Shown in pieces: positions 54,371-62,576 of a DNA stretch of 63,735 nucleotides. Source of the stretch: Deltaproteobacteria bacterium. GTDB taxonomy: Bacteria; Desulfobacterota; Deferrimicrobia; Deferrimicrobiales; Deferrimicrobiaceae. Every line of letters begins with the position of its first letter. The first letter of the stretch is position 1. The notes below the pieces were generated by a model. It saw only the letters and a program-made list of their open reading frames with translations, was not told where the DNA came from and did no database searches. A program made the position numbers and the translations under genes. Where the stretch lies: NCBI GenBank assembly GCA_021815305.1, contig JAKAHC010000011.1, positions 1-63,735 on the forward strand, in the 5' to 3' direction.

Positions 54371-55526
54371 AAAGGGTTACGGGAATTTCCCGTAGCCCTT
54401 TTTCTTTGGATTGCCGTAATTCTGCCGTAAAACACTCGGCCGGAATTGCAGGCGTCTCCGTTTCCCATCCTGCCTCCCGCAAGCCTGCCAAGAAACGCCC
54501 TCCGTCCTTGCGCATCCGGTTCCGGATGTATTTGCCGTAATGCCGGTAGAGCATCTCGGTGCTCGTGTGGCCCAGCATCCGTGCGCCCCACAGGGGATCT
54601 TCGCCGGCCGAGAGCATCAGCGAGGCGAAGGTGTGGCGCGTCTGGTACATCGTGCGTCTTCTTAGGCCGCACTTGTCGAGCGTGGGATACCAGGTGCGCT
54701 TGCGCAGGTTGTTTACATCCAGCGGGGCCCCCTTCGGACTGGTGAAGACGTAGACGGCGTCGGGAGGGGACATCGCCCGATGCCGCTTCAGCACCTCGAG
54801 CAGCGGCGGCAGGATGTCGATGTCCCGGTACGAGGAGTCGGTCTTGGGCGGGCCCTCCTTGCCCTGAACGCGGCCCTCCTTCACCGAGATCATCTTGAGG
54901 TGTATGAGATCCACGTTGACCCATTTCAGCGCCAGCATTTCGTTCGGGCGCATCCCGGTGAAGAAGCAGGTGAAGAAATACGCCTGATACTCCGGCTCCA
55001 CGGTCTCCAGGAAGAGGCGCATTTCCTGGATGGAGAACGGATCGGCGAACACCTTCTCCTCGCGGAACTTCTCGATTTCCGAAAACGGGTTTTCGTTGAT
55101 GTCCTTGCGCTTCTTCGCCTCGTTGAAGAGGCATTTCACCGGGACGCAGATGTTGTTCTTTCTCTTGCCGGAGAGGTTGCCGAGGCTGTCCGCGAAATCC
55201 TCGACGTCGCGGACCGCGATGCGGGACATCGGCATCTTCCCGAAGTGCGGGATGGCGTAGAGGTCCATGATGGACCGATAGTCCCGCCAGGTGGACAGGG
55301 CGAGTTTCTTCTTTTTCCGCTCCAGCCACTGTTCGGCATACTCCTTAAACGTGGTCGAAACCGAATCGTAGATTCCCAGGTGGACCTGCTTGGCAATCTT
55401 CACGCGCAGGTCCTGCTCCACGAGCTCCGCGACGGACCTGGAGCAGCCGACCATCTTCCGGATCCTTCCACCTCGGCCGTCGCTTAAATCCACCATGTAC
55501 GAATTGCCGATGCTCCGTAAGGACAC
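54369..55526 (-). CDS. int: Tyrosine integrase of the element
   Basis: A 385-residue phage-type integrase. It has an N-terminal arm-binding segment (1-55), a SAM-like core-binding domain (about 60-160), and a catalytic domain with Arg in TGMRPNEMLALKW, YQTRHTFASLML, LGHTSTEMLYRHY and nucleophile Tyr in that last motif. The usual first His of HxxR is Tyr here, a variant seen in related integrases. It converges on the tRNA. Start GTG 55526 follows CGGAGG by six bases. Confidence 0.92.
54372..54404 (+). terminator. Terminator of tRNA-fMet, overlapping the integrase 3' end
   Basis: AAGGGTTACGGGA (54372-54384) pairs with TCCCGTAGCCCTT (54388-54400), followed by TTTC. The same stem encodes the last residues of the integrase on the other strand. 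Confidence 0.8.
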
Positions 55527-55593
55527 GGCTTACCTCCGTCGGTCACCCAACGGCAGGTAACGGCGTTTAGACTCCATCACCTCCTTTCCCTCC

Positions 55594-55863
55594 TCAAGCC
55601 TTGCTCGTTTTCCGGGTTCTTGCAAGGCGTATCCGGTGGGTGGAAAGGATCTCCGAGGCGATCTCTTCCGGCTTCCTGGCCTCCGATGTCCCTTTGGCCA
55701 TGGCGCGTGTCCACTCGACGATGACGTCAGGCTCGAATCGGACGGCGGCGGGAAGCTTGATGTGGGGGATGAACCCCTTGCTCGTCCAGTACCGAACCGT
55801 CGAGATCGGGACGGCGAGGTATTTTGCGACGTCATCGGCCCTCCAGAGCGTTTGCATGTCCAT
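55594..55863 (-). CDS. AlpA/MerR-type helix-turn-helix protein (excisionase candidate)
   Basis: An 89-residue protein with a typical excisionase-type winged helix: TLWRADDVAKYLAVPISTVRYW followed by a wing reading IKLPAAVRFEPDVIVEW. Such proteins next to integrases direct excision or control int. Start chosen at ATG 55863, six bases after GAGGAG; the frame runs nine codons further but without a ribosome site. It lies 67 bases upstream of int in transcription order. Confidence 0.8.
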   Translation of the reverse strand: MDMQTLWRADDVAKYLAVPISTVRYWTSKGFIPHIKLPAAVRFEPDVIVEWTRAMAKGTSEARKPEEIASEILSTHRIRLARTRKTSKA

Positions 55864-55977
55864 CGATTGCTCCTCAAATATTTCTTTCAACCTGCCCGCC
55901 GCTATGCAAACGAATCACATATAAAAAAACGGGGGGCTCACCAAAATCGGTGAGCCCCTGGTTGCCGCCGCCTTCCT

Positions 55978-56433
55978 TCACTTCGCCCGGGCCTTCTCCT
56001 TGCTCTGCTCCAGAAGCTTCGTCACGATCGAGCCGACCTTTTCCTCAAGCTGGGCGTTAAACTCCGCCTCCTCAGGCCGCGGGGAAAGTCGCTCGACGAT
56101 CCCATACCCCGCGAGGTAGTCAGCATCGTTTTCCGGAATATGGACAATCTCCCCGGGCACAACGTGGGCCCCATTGATCCCGCAGGGGCGCAGGATCCTC
56201 ACTTCGACCGGGCCGCTGTGCAGCGCCTCCTGGCGCCTCTTCTCCTCTGCCTGCGCCGCGGCCACCGGATCCGGCAGGGAGTAGGCCGCCTGGCCCCAGC
56301 CCACGAGTTGCCGGGCATCTTCTTCGGGCACCTTTACGACGGCACCGGCAGGCATGTGCACTCCCGCGATCCCGACGGGCTTGAGGAGATGTACCTCGAC
56401 GATTTTCGGTGCCTCGACTGGAAATCTCTCCAT
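55978..56433 (-). CDS. Hypothetical protein with two tandem sequence repeats, next to capsid gene
   Basis: A 151-residue protein. Two related units of about 40 residues share the pattern VxVxxLxPxGIxGxHxxxGxxVxxPExDAxxLxGxG (about residues 12-50 and 75-113). A charged Gln/Glu/Ala helix separates them, and a Lys-rich helix ends the protein. I recognise no family. It starts 29 bases after the capsid stop behind GAAGGAGG, so it may be a capsid accessory or decoration protein; this is inference from position. Confidence 0.75.
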   Translation of the reverse strand: MERFPVEAPKIVEVHLLKPVGIAGVHMPAGAVVKVPEEDARQLVGWGQAAYSLPDPVAAAQAEEKRRQEALHSGPVEVRILRPCGINGAHVVPGEIVHIPENDADYLAGYGIVERLSPRPEEAEFNAQLEEKVGSIVTKLLEQSKEKARAK

Positions 56434-56462
56434 TTCAGCCTCCTTCGTGTGGTGTTATCGAA

Positions 56463-57524
56463 TCAGCTCACGGTCGTGGCTACGGTGAACGCCGACGGGA
56501 AGGGAACGCCGACGTCCGCGTACAGGAACCCGAAGAACTCGACGAGCCCCTGCTTTTTGAAGATGAACGGGTCGACCACCAGGTCGAGTCCTCCCCACAT
56601 TCCGATGACGAGCTGTGAAAAGTCCCCGCCCACGATGTTCCCGGCGTCAACCTGGGCTGTCGCATGGCACGGATACGGGCCGATCTTGTTTTCCTCGTTG
56701 ACGATGAAGCCCAGGTACGTTCCCCTCGCCCGGTTCTTTAAGAGGTCCCGGGTGTCGGGATGGGCGACGTAGGCGAACGTCTCCTCGTTCGCGTTTGCCG
56801 CGAGAGTGTTCTTCTCAAAGGTAGTAATCCCCTGCCAGTCGATTGACGCCCCGGCCACCGATCCGATGGCGGTCTGGTTGAAGAGGCCCTTCGGCTGCCC
56901 CGAAGCGCCGCTGCCGAAGAACGCCGCCCGGTCGAGCGCCACGCTTAAGGATTTGGCCAGGCCATTGAGGAGTAGATCGGTTAAGAGCGGGTTGTCTGCC
57001 TGTTCGAGCCATTGTCTTGTCGCCTGCGTCGCCCCGTACCCGATCTTCGGCGAGAGCGTGACCTGGCCGAAAGTCGGGATGTCCGGCGTGATATCGGTCC
57101 CGGGCGCCTCGACCGTCCACCCGTTGCTGTAATCCCCGGTCTGTTTCACGATTGCGATGTTGCTCTTGAGATCCGGGAGCACCGTGGCGCCCGCCTTCAT
57201 CGCGACCGTCTTGTTCCGCAGAACCTCGACGAACGGCATGACCGAGGTCTGAACCGCCGCTCCACCGGCGGAAAAGGTCCCCTGATGGAGCGGCGCCCGA
57301 ACCAAAAGATCGAGGGGGATATAAATCCCGCGGGGTGCCCGCTCGCACCTTTTGGCGATCATCTCGGAAACCTCCGTCTCGATCCCCTTGTAGCTGCGAT
57401 CGTCGATAGCGGCCCGAATGAAGTTGCCGATGTTGTAACGCTTTCTTTCACGCTCGGAGAGGGCGACCCCTCCGAGAAGTTCAGTTTCTTCCGGTGCCCA
57501 TGGCTTTGCTCGTAGTGCGCTCAT
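56463..57524 (-). CDS. HK97-fold major capsid protein
   Basis: A 353-residue protein of the phage HK97 capsid type. The segment RKRYNIGNFIRAAI resembles the region before the mature capsid domain, which continues through GGDFSQLVIGMWGGLDLVVD and AFYGS-like AAFFGSGASGQPKGL. Start chosen at ATG 57524 (AGGAGG five bases upstream); upstream in-frame codons encode a basic stretch of doubtful reality. No protease, portal, terminase or tail genes are nearby. An encapsulin-like shell protein is a less likely alternative. Confidence 0.85.
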   Translation of the reverse strand: MSALRAKPWAPEETELLGGVALSERERKRYNIGNFIRAAIDDRSYKGIETEVSEMIAKRCERAPRGIYIPLDLLVRAPLHQGTFSAGGAAVQTSVMPFVEVLRNKTVAMKAGATVLPDLKSNIAIVKQTGDYSNGWTVEAPGTDITPDIPTFGQVTLSPKIGYGATQATRQWLEQADNPLLTDLLLNGLAKSLSVALDRAAFFGSGASGQPKGLFNQTAIGSVAGASIDWQGITTFEKNTLAANANEETFAYVAHPDTRDLLKNRARGTYLGFIVNEENKIGPYPCHATAQVDAGNIVGGDFSQLVIGMWGGLDLVVDPFIFKKQGLVEFFGFLYADVGVPFPSAFTVATTVS

Positions 57525-57659
57525 CTTTGCCTCCTGGCTCGCTCGCGAGGAGCGTTTTTTTCTTGCCACTGCTACGTCTGTTGCCACCGTTGCCCGTCGC
57601 CGGGTCTCACGCCGTTTCCGCCGGCGGAAGGAAAGGAAAGTTCGTCGCATCGCGCGAAC

Positions 57660-57923
57660 TCATCGCGTCCTGACCCATCCGCCGAGGTAGTCGTCGTGGA
57701 ACCCGGCCCATGGCGTGTATCCCTTTCGTTCCTTGAACTTCTTCAGGTAGACCTCGTAGAAGATCAAGTTGCCTTCGAGCCAGTACACCCCCGGCCGAAG
57801 GCGCTTAAGGATTCCGGCGTGGGTTAGTTGCTGGACCCTGCGGGGGGAAATGCCCAATTCGAGCGCCAGGGTCGTCACGTCGACGAAATGCCTCCGCGTA
57901 CGTCGCATTCCTTTTCGCGGCAA
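57660..57923 (-). CDS. Small helix-turn-helix protein (Nu1/MerR-like)
   Basis: An 87-residue protein with the helix-turn-helix VTTLALELGISPRRVQQLTHAGIL and a short wing. The fold matches the N-terminal domain of phage small terminases (Nu1 type) and of excisionases. Position directly before the capsid gene makes DNA packaging recognition attractive, but transcription control is equally possible. Start TTG 57923 lies ten bases after AAGGAG; ATG 57908 is an alternative. Confidence 0.65.
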   Translation of the reverse strand: MPRKGMRRTRRHFVDVTTLALELGISPRRVQQLTHAGILKRLRPGVYWLEGNLIFYEVYLKKFKERKGYTPWAGFHDDYLGGWVRTR

Positions 57924-58072
57924 GTCAGGTTTTCTCCTTATTTTTCAAAGGTCGGACCCCCAAAGAGAAACGCAACGGAAGAATTTTTTCCTATCGCTAG
58001 CCGAAGACCGCGGTCGCGCGTCACCCGCTTCCAATAGGCCCCGGAAGTACCTATGGCCGCCAGGGGGCACCG

Positions 58073-58273
58073 TCAGTTCAACCTCTCTTTACCCGTCGCC
58101 CGCTCGCACATTTGGGTAAACGCCGCCCGCTCCTCCGGCGTGGCCTTCTCCAACTTGTCCATGCACTCGTGGCAGATCGCATGAACGACGACCTGATGGC
58201 CGGTGAGATGGTCATGCCAGGTACCGAGGGTACCGGCGAGAAACATAGACTTGCCGCACCCGGGGCAGTTCAT
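58073..58273 (-). CDS. Small zinc-ribbon protein
   Basis: A 66-residue protein with CPGCGKSM and CHECMDKL, a CxxC/CxxC pair typical of a single zinc ribbon, separated by a His-rich strand (HDHLTGHQVVVHA). The C-terminal helix is charged. Function unknown; it lies between the replication gene and the capsid module. The start ATG 58273 has only a weak G-rich ribosome site. Confidence 0.6.
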   Translation of the reverse strand: MNCPGCGKSMFLAGTLGTWHDHLTGHQVVVHAICHECMDKLEKATPEERAAFTQMCERATGKERLN

Positions 58274-58401
58274 ACAGCCCCCGCCACGGGGGCCATGGGA
58301 TCGCAACGTCTCATTCCGACTCCTCCTATTCGCGGTCTGTGGATGGTTTCAGGTATTCCGACTCGGGATCGGGTAATGGCGGATTGGGGGTTGTCGAACT
58401 C

Positions 58402-58622
58402 TTCACCTTTCACCACCCCCTCACGCGCACACGCGGAAACGGGGGCAAATAAGGCGCGATTACTGATAAGCGCGAGAGGGGGTGAAAGGTGAAGAGTGGT
58501 GAAGAGAATACAAAAGGTATTGAAATATATATAACTCTCTCCATATTCTCGCTTCTCACTTTTCACCACTTTTCACCCCCTCCCCGGCGGCGGTCACCGA
58601 ACTGTTCACCAAACTATTCACC
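58402..58622. other. Putative replication origin: TTCACC iterons flanking an AT-rich patch
   Basis: TTCACC occurs at 58402, 58409, 58562, 58572, 58605 and 58617, and its complement GGTGAA at 58481, 58488 and 58498. The copy at 58603-58610 is TGTTCACC, the octamer I recall as the type I iteron of satellite P4. The left groups form an inverted repeat with CTCTTCACCTTTCACC. Between the groups, 58501-58555 is strikingly AT-rich. It overlaps the 3' end of the replication gene. Confidence 0.6.
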
Positions 58623-60802
58623 CCTCGACTTGCCTTCCAGTCTCCCGCCTCGCCGACATCCTGCATGGCATCCCGTTCTCGGAGTCGATAGAATCGACGG
58701 GCCGGACCAGAGGTGCTCACCGGCGCGTGGATCGTGATCGTTCCCTGCTGTTGCAGTGTTTCCACGAGGGTGACGAATCGGCGGGAATCGGTTTTCATCC
58801 GCTTCAGGAGGACGCTGTGGGCAAGTTCGCCTCCCGGGGCTTTCCGAAGCTTCTGCAGGAACTTCAAGCACTCAGCGTGGAATGGATTGTCCGCCACGTG
58901 GCTTTTGGCCATGAAAAGCATTCGTCTCGTTTGGTGGACGACGAAGCGGCTGGCCCACTCGGCCGCCGTCTTTCCGATTTCCGGGTTCTCGTGGTTTTCG
59001 CTCACCGCGTAGAGCAGCGCGAGCTTGAAGGCGTGCTCGCTCACCCGGCCCCAGACCGTCGTCCCGACCGAGTCGCCCCCGGCTTCCGCTCGGTCATATT
59101 CCCTTTCCGCCTCCAGCCGAGTCTGGGTGAGGATCTCCATCGCCTCGTCCGTGTGCGCGATGATTCGTGGTACCGGATGCCATTTCTCGAGGTTCCCCGT
59201 GCCCGGATGGAAATCGGCCCACCACTTCGCAGTTGAAAGCACCCGTTCTGGCAGCGCGCGGATCTTGGGATACTGGCCCGGGCCCCTGGCTCCGCATTCC
59301 AGGATGATCATCCGTGCAAAGAATCCATTGGTGAGCATCCGCTCGGAGAGCGCCTCGTAGTAGTGGTTCGGGATCGCCGTGCCGAAGATCACCAGGTGCG
59401 GCTGGTCGATGTTTCCCGCCGATTCCTTGCCGGCCTTGCTCCGCATGGGGAAGGCCGAGTTGGCCGAGGAGTACATCGTCAACAGCGTGCCCATGATGCT
59501 CTCGTGCCGGGCGTCTTTTGCCTTGTTGATCGACTGGAGCATTCCGTCGATCTCATCGGTCTGGAACAGCATGCAGGATTGCAGAAACAATGCGTCCTGG
59601 ATTCCTTCCCCGGATGCGAAACGTCCGCCGACGTGGTTGGAGAGTCCCACGGCGTTCAGGATTTCCATGTTGACCTTCCGCGGTTGATCCTTTCCGGCGG
59701 CGGAGTGCGCCAGCCCCAGGAGGTAAAGGTTCGTCCGGTTGTCGGCCGGATCGCGGACCTTGCGTCCCGCGAGCACGGCCTGAAGCGCCAGTGCCCCACC
59801 GAAGGCCATCACCACGTTGGGGTACGGCGCGATCGCAAGGCAGTGGTCCATGACCTCGGAGATGAATCCGGGGACCCGCATGAGTTCCGCCGGGAGAAGC
59901 CCGGGATCGGGTAAAGCGGACGCAGGGTCGTCGAACGACAACTCGCACGCATGGTCCTGCCCCCAATGGTCTTCGACCATCGCAACGGCCGCTTGATCGG
60001 GTTCGTAGCGGCAAATGGAGGCTGCGACCTGCTCAACCTCGCGGATGGGCAATGGCGGGCGGCACCGGATTCGGTTCACTTGTTCGAGGGCACCGAAGAT
60101 CTCCTCCTGGCACATCCCCACTCGTCGCATGGTGCCCGCCAGGCGCGCCAGGGTGCCATTCCGTTGGCCTTCGGGAATCAGGTTACTCTCCGGCGGCAGA
60201 TCGGCGCCCTGGGGCGAAACGTGGGCGCCCTGGGCCGGGATCTGGCCGTCCCCGCCGTTGTCGTTCGCGCCACGGGCAAAGAGGTCGCCCGGGCTGTCGA
60301 GCAGATCGACCAGCCAGGCTGGCGGCTCGGGCACATCCTCAGGGGCGACGTTCAGCTCGAACGTTTCAGCCCACCGGTACGCCTTGCCGTCTACCACCGA
60401 GGGCGGCGCGACGATATAGCCGCCGTCGGCCCGTGTGTCGACGTTGGGCGCGATCTTCCCGGTCGTGTTCCGCCAGGTCTTCCCGACCGGCTGCCGGAAG
60501 ATGTGGTGGCGCCCCCCGCGAGGGGTACGGGACATGGGGCCACGGACGAGGTCCAGCGCTTTCTCCGCGTCGGCCGGCCAAGGATTGTCCGCTCCATCTA
60601 CGTCAATGACCAGCAGACTTGCTGTAGGAATTCCTACGTTGGCGTCCGGATATTTCTCCCACCACGATTGGATCTGCCCCGGATCGGTGGTCGCATCCTT
60701 GAACCCACTGGGTGTCAAGGGCGCCTTGCCCCCAGGGACACAGGGGAAGACCGGGTATCCCAGCGCCGCGTACCGCAGTGCGGCCTCCATCGTCATCGGC
60801 AT
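58556..60802 (-). CDS. Replication protein: PrimPol N-domain with DUF3987-type helicase domain
   Basis: A 748-residue protein. Residues 1-190 form a bifunctional primase-polymerase domain (ALGYPVFPCVPGGKAPL, catalytic VIDVDG, RTPRGGRHHIF, TRADGGYIVAPPS). A linker to about 270 includes a PriCT-like segment. Residues about 290-660 form an ATPase with a variant P-loop AHSAAGKDQPRK (Asp in place of Ser/Thr) and acidic FQTDEIDGML. It should start replication of the element at the neighbouring iterons. The start ATG 60802 has only AAGG before it; ATG codons also lie at residues 3 and 5. Confidence 0.85.
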   Translation of the reverse strand: MPMTMEAALRYAALGYPVFPCVPGGKAPLTPSGFKDATTDPGQIQSWWEKYPDANVGIPTASLLVIDVDGADNPWPADAEKALDLVRGPMSRTPRGGRHHIFRQPVGKTWRNTTGKIAPNVDTRADGGYIVAPPSVVDGKAYRWAETFELNVAPEDVPEPPAWLVDLLDSPGDLFARGANDNGGDGQIPAQGAHVSPQGADLPPESNLIPEGQRNGTLARLAGTMRRVGMCQEEIFGALEQVNRIRCRPPLPIREVEQVAASICRYEPDQAAVAMVEDHWGQDHACELSFDDPASALPDPGLLPAELMRVPGFISEVMDHCLAIAPYPNVVMAFGGALALQAVLAGRKVRDPADNRTNLYLLGLAHSAAGKDQPRKVNMEILNAVGLSNHVGGRFASGEGIQDALFLQSCMLFQTDEIDGMLQSINKAKDARHESIMGTLLTMYSSANSAFPMRSKAGKESAGNIDQPHLVIFGTAIPNHYYEALSERMLTNGFFARMIILECGARGPGQYPKIRALPERVLSTAKWWADFHPGTGNLEKWHPVPRIIAHTDEAMEILTQTRLEAEREYDRAEAGGDSVGTTVWGRVSEHAFKLALLYAVSENHENPEIGKTAAEWASRFVVHQTRRMLFMAKSHVADNPFHAECLKFLQKLRKAPGGELAHSVLLKRMKTDSRRFVTLVETLQQQGTITIHAPVSTSGPARRFYRLRERDAMQDVGEAGDWKASRGVNSLVNSSVTAAGEGVKSGEK

Positions 60803-60923
60803 TGGCTGACCTTAAAATGGCACATCGGCCAGATCCTCCTTCTTCTCGTTCTCACGTGCGTCTTCCTCCTCGTTCCATCCCGGTTCCCGCCGGTAGCACT
60901 TCTTCTCCCGGGTAGAAAGAAGA

Positions 60924-61187
60924 TCACCCCTTCGCATCCTCGCGGGGCGTGATGCGGTGCTGTTCCCGCCAGGCGAGCAGGTCCGCGAGTAGGTACCGCA
61001 CGGCGCGGCCGTACTTGCAGTATCGCGGGCCGCGGCCCAGGTGCCGCCAGTTCCGAAGGGTTTGAAGGCTTACGCCAAGGATTGCTACAACATCCCGTTC
61101 TCCGACAGCCCGAAGCTGTCCGATCTCGGGAGGGAGCGGGGTCAGATTCGTCATCGGGATACCTGCAGTTCGTTCATCGATTCGCAT
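60924..61187 (-). CDS. Helix-turn-helix DNA-binding protein (excisionase/AlpA-like)
   Basis: An 87-residue protein with RAVGERDVVAILGVSLQTLRNW, a MerR/excisionase-type helix-turn-helix, then GRAVRYLLADLLAW as wing. It is first in the leftward transcription order and so may control the element's replication-capsid operon. Start ATG 61187 has GGAGGTG before it; an upstream in-frame start at 61238 does not. Confidence 0.75.
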   Translation of the reverse strand: MRIDERTAGIPMTNLTPLPPEIGQLRAVGERDVVAILGVSLQTLRNWRHLGRGPRYCKYGRAVRYLLADLLAWREQHRITPREDAKG

Positions 61188-61934
61188 AAGCACCTCCAAA
61201 ATGGAAAGGCCCGGGAAGCCATGAGCCGCCCGGGCCATCCTTGCGTCTTCTCCGACGCGAGATTGAGTATGTCCTGAAACTAACGGGTATTCGGAAGGTA
61301 CTCCAAATTTACCCCTTTCCCGGGGGGATCAGGAAGGGGTCAAATTGGATCACGTGAACCCCCGCCCGCTTCCCGACACGATCCGGATCATATTCCAGAA
61401 ACTACCCGATATCTGGGGGGTAGACAAATCAAAGCGGGGTAAAACGGGGAAGCGTCCATAATCCTTATGGTATTTGTGCTCACCAGCTCCAATTTCGGGC
61501 GCTCCTACCCGCTGACCACAATTACCACCTATATCTTAAACGATACCGTTTTACCGGGGGGTCGTAAATACCGTGCCTCCGGAATCGGTGCATTTTTTCC
61601 ACGCCCCGACCATGAAACGGGAATCGGCGCGTTTTTATCGGAAAGCAAGGTGGAGCCTCTCGCCGCGGGTGATAGGTTGGAATGCCGTAAGACCGAGTTA
61701 TCCGGCATTATGTGAGTGGCGATATTCAGATGGAACAGGGCCCACGTGATGGAAAGGTACCGTCATCAGACCGCATGGTACGAGAATGGGCAGAAGAAGG
61801 GCGAAGCCGAATACCGAACGACCTCCAGATGCCGGGGTGGAAGGGTTGGGGGGTGTAGGGGAATTCCTTGATAGTCGGCGGGAAGAGTGAATAGGATATC
61901 CGCGAGGTGTAGGATATAATAGAGCGAAAATAAG
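61188..61934. other. Long non-coding control region between divergent element modules
   Basis: About 750 bases with no gene I can support. It holds an imperfect inverted repeat, AATTTACCCCTTTCC (61306-61320) against GGAAGGGGTCAAATT (61332-61346), and two 17-base direct repeats of pattern GGAATCGGYGCRTTTTT (61581-61597 and 61620-61636). It should contain the leftward promoter. A small rightward frame at 61467-61715 lacks coding character and a ribosome site. Confidence 0.6.
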
Positions 61935-61964
61935 TTGACAAATGTGCCTCTGTTTCGCTATATT
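61935..61964 (+). promoter_or_regulatory. Strong promoter of the cargo operon
   Basis: TTGACA (61935-61940), an 18-base spacer and TATATT (61959-61964) within AT-rich DNA. Transcription should begin near 61971, five bases before the ATG at 61976, which has no ribosome site; the first gene may be read from a leaderless mRNA. Confidence 0.75.
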
Positions 61965-61975
61965 TTTTTACGGCA

Positions 61976-62560
61976 ATGGCGACTTACACCGAACGTGCTT
62001 CCGATTTGTTATCTAAAGCGGAGAAGGCATTGCGCGACTTGGTTTCGGAAGCCGCAATGTCGGGGGATTATAGCAGCGTTGTCCGTATTGCCGAATGGGC
62101 CCAAACGATACGCGAACTGCTGCACGGAAAGCAAGCATTACAGGTGCGATCGCACAGAACCGCAAAAGCAAAGCCGACGGCAGGGAAGTCCCATGTTTCC
62201 CGCAAGCAGGGTGAGTATCCCCGTTTTTTTCGAAATGACAACGAGCTCATACGGGTCGCGTGGTCGAAACGTGCAAAGAGGCAATACCGGCACAAAGCAG
62301 CCTATTCCGTTGTCGAAGCCGTGGCTCGTGCAATGCATGAGAAGGGTGCCGAGGGCCGTGTCTTTTCGACAGATGTGTTCTTGCCCGTTCGAGATAGGGA
62401 AGCTGAGGACATACCGAATTATCAAGTGTATGTTGCAATTGCGCTCCTCAAACACGCTGGATTAATCGATCAGCACGGACGACAGGGCTATTCAATTCGA
62501 CAGCCGCACGATTTTCGAAATGCAGTGGAAGCCGTCTGGAAGAATTTGCCAAGGCAATAA
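61976..62560 (+). CDS. Cargo protein 1: small basic protein, predicted winged helix
   Basis: A 194-residue protein of no family I can name. The N-terminus is helical (about 1-50), followed by a basic linker (HRTAKAKPTAGKSHVSRKQG), a core with YPRFFRNDNELIRVAWSKR, and a C-terminal helix-turn-helix-like end reading YQVYVAIALLKHAGLI then GRQGYSI, which looks like a winged helix. It is followed 16 bases later by a GHKL ATPase gene in the same direction, so the two probably act together. Codon use is AT-richer than in host genes, a sign of transfer. Confidence 0.75.
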   Translation: MATYTERASDLLSKAEKALRDLVSEAAMSGDYSSVVRIAEWAQTIRELLHGKQALQVRSHRTAKAKPTAGKSHVSRKQGEYPRFFRNDNELIRVAWSKRAKRQYRHKAAYSVVEAVARAMHEKGAEGRVFSTDVFLPVRDREAEDIPNYQVYVAIALLKHAGLIDQHGRQGYSIRQPHDFRNAVEAVWKNLPRQ

Positions 62561-62576
62561 AGTTTAGGGAGACAGC

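Noticed and set aside
55530-55577. A 15-codon leader frame (MESKRRYLPLGDRRR) just before int
   Set aside because: The AGGAGG site is only two bases from its ATG, too close for good initiation, and so short a frame can occur by chance; possible but not supported.
58270-58569. A 99-codon minus-strand frame between the replication and zinc-ribbon genes
   Set aside because: It crosses the iteron and AT-rich region, has no ribosome site, and shows no protein-like pattern.
61467-61715. Rightward 82-codon frame in the element control region
   Set aside because: No ribosome site, composition unlike neighbouring genes, and repeats run through it.
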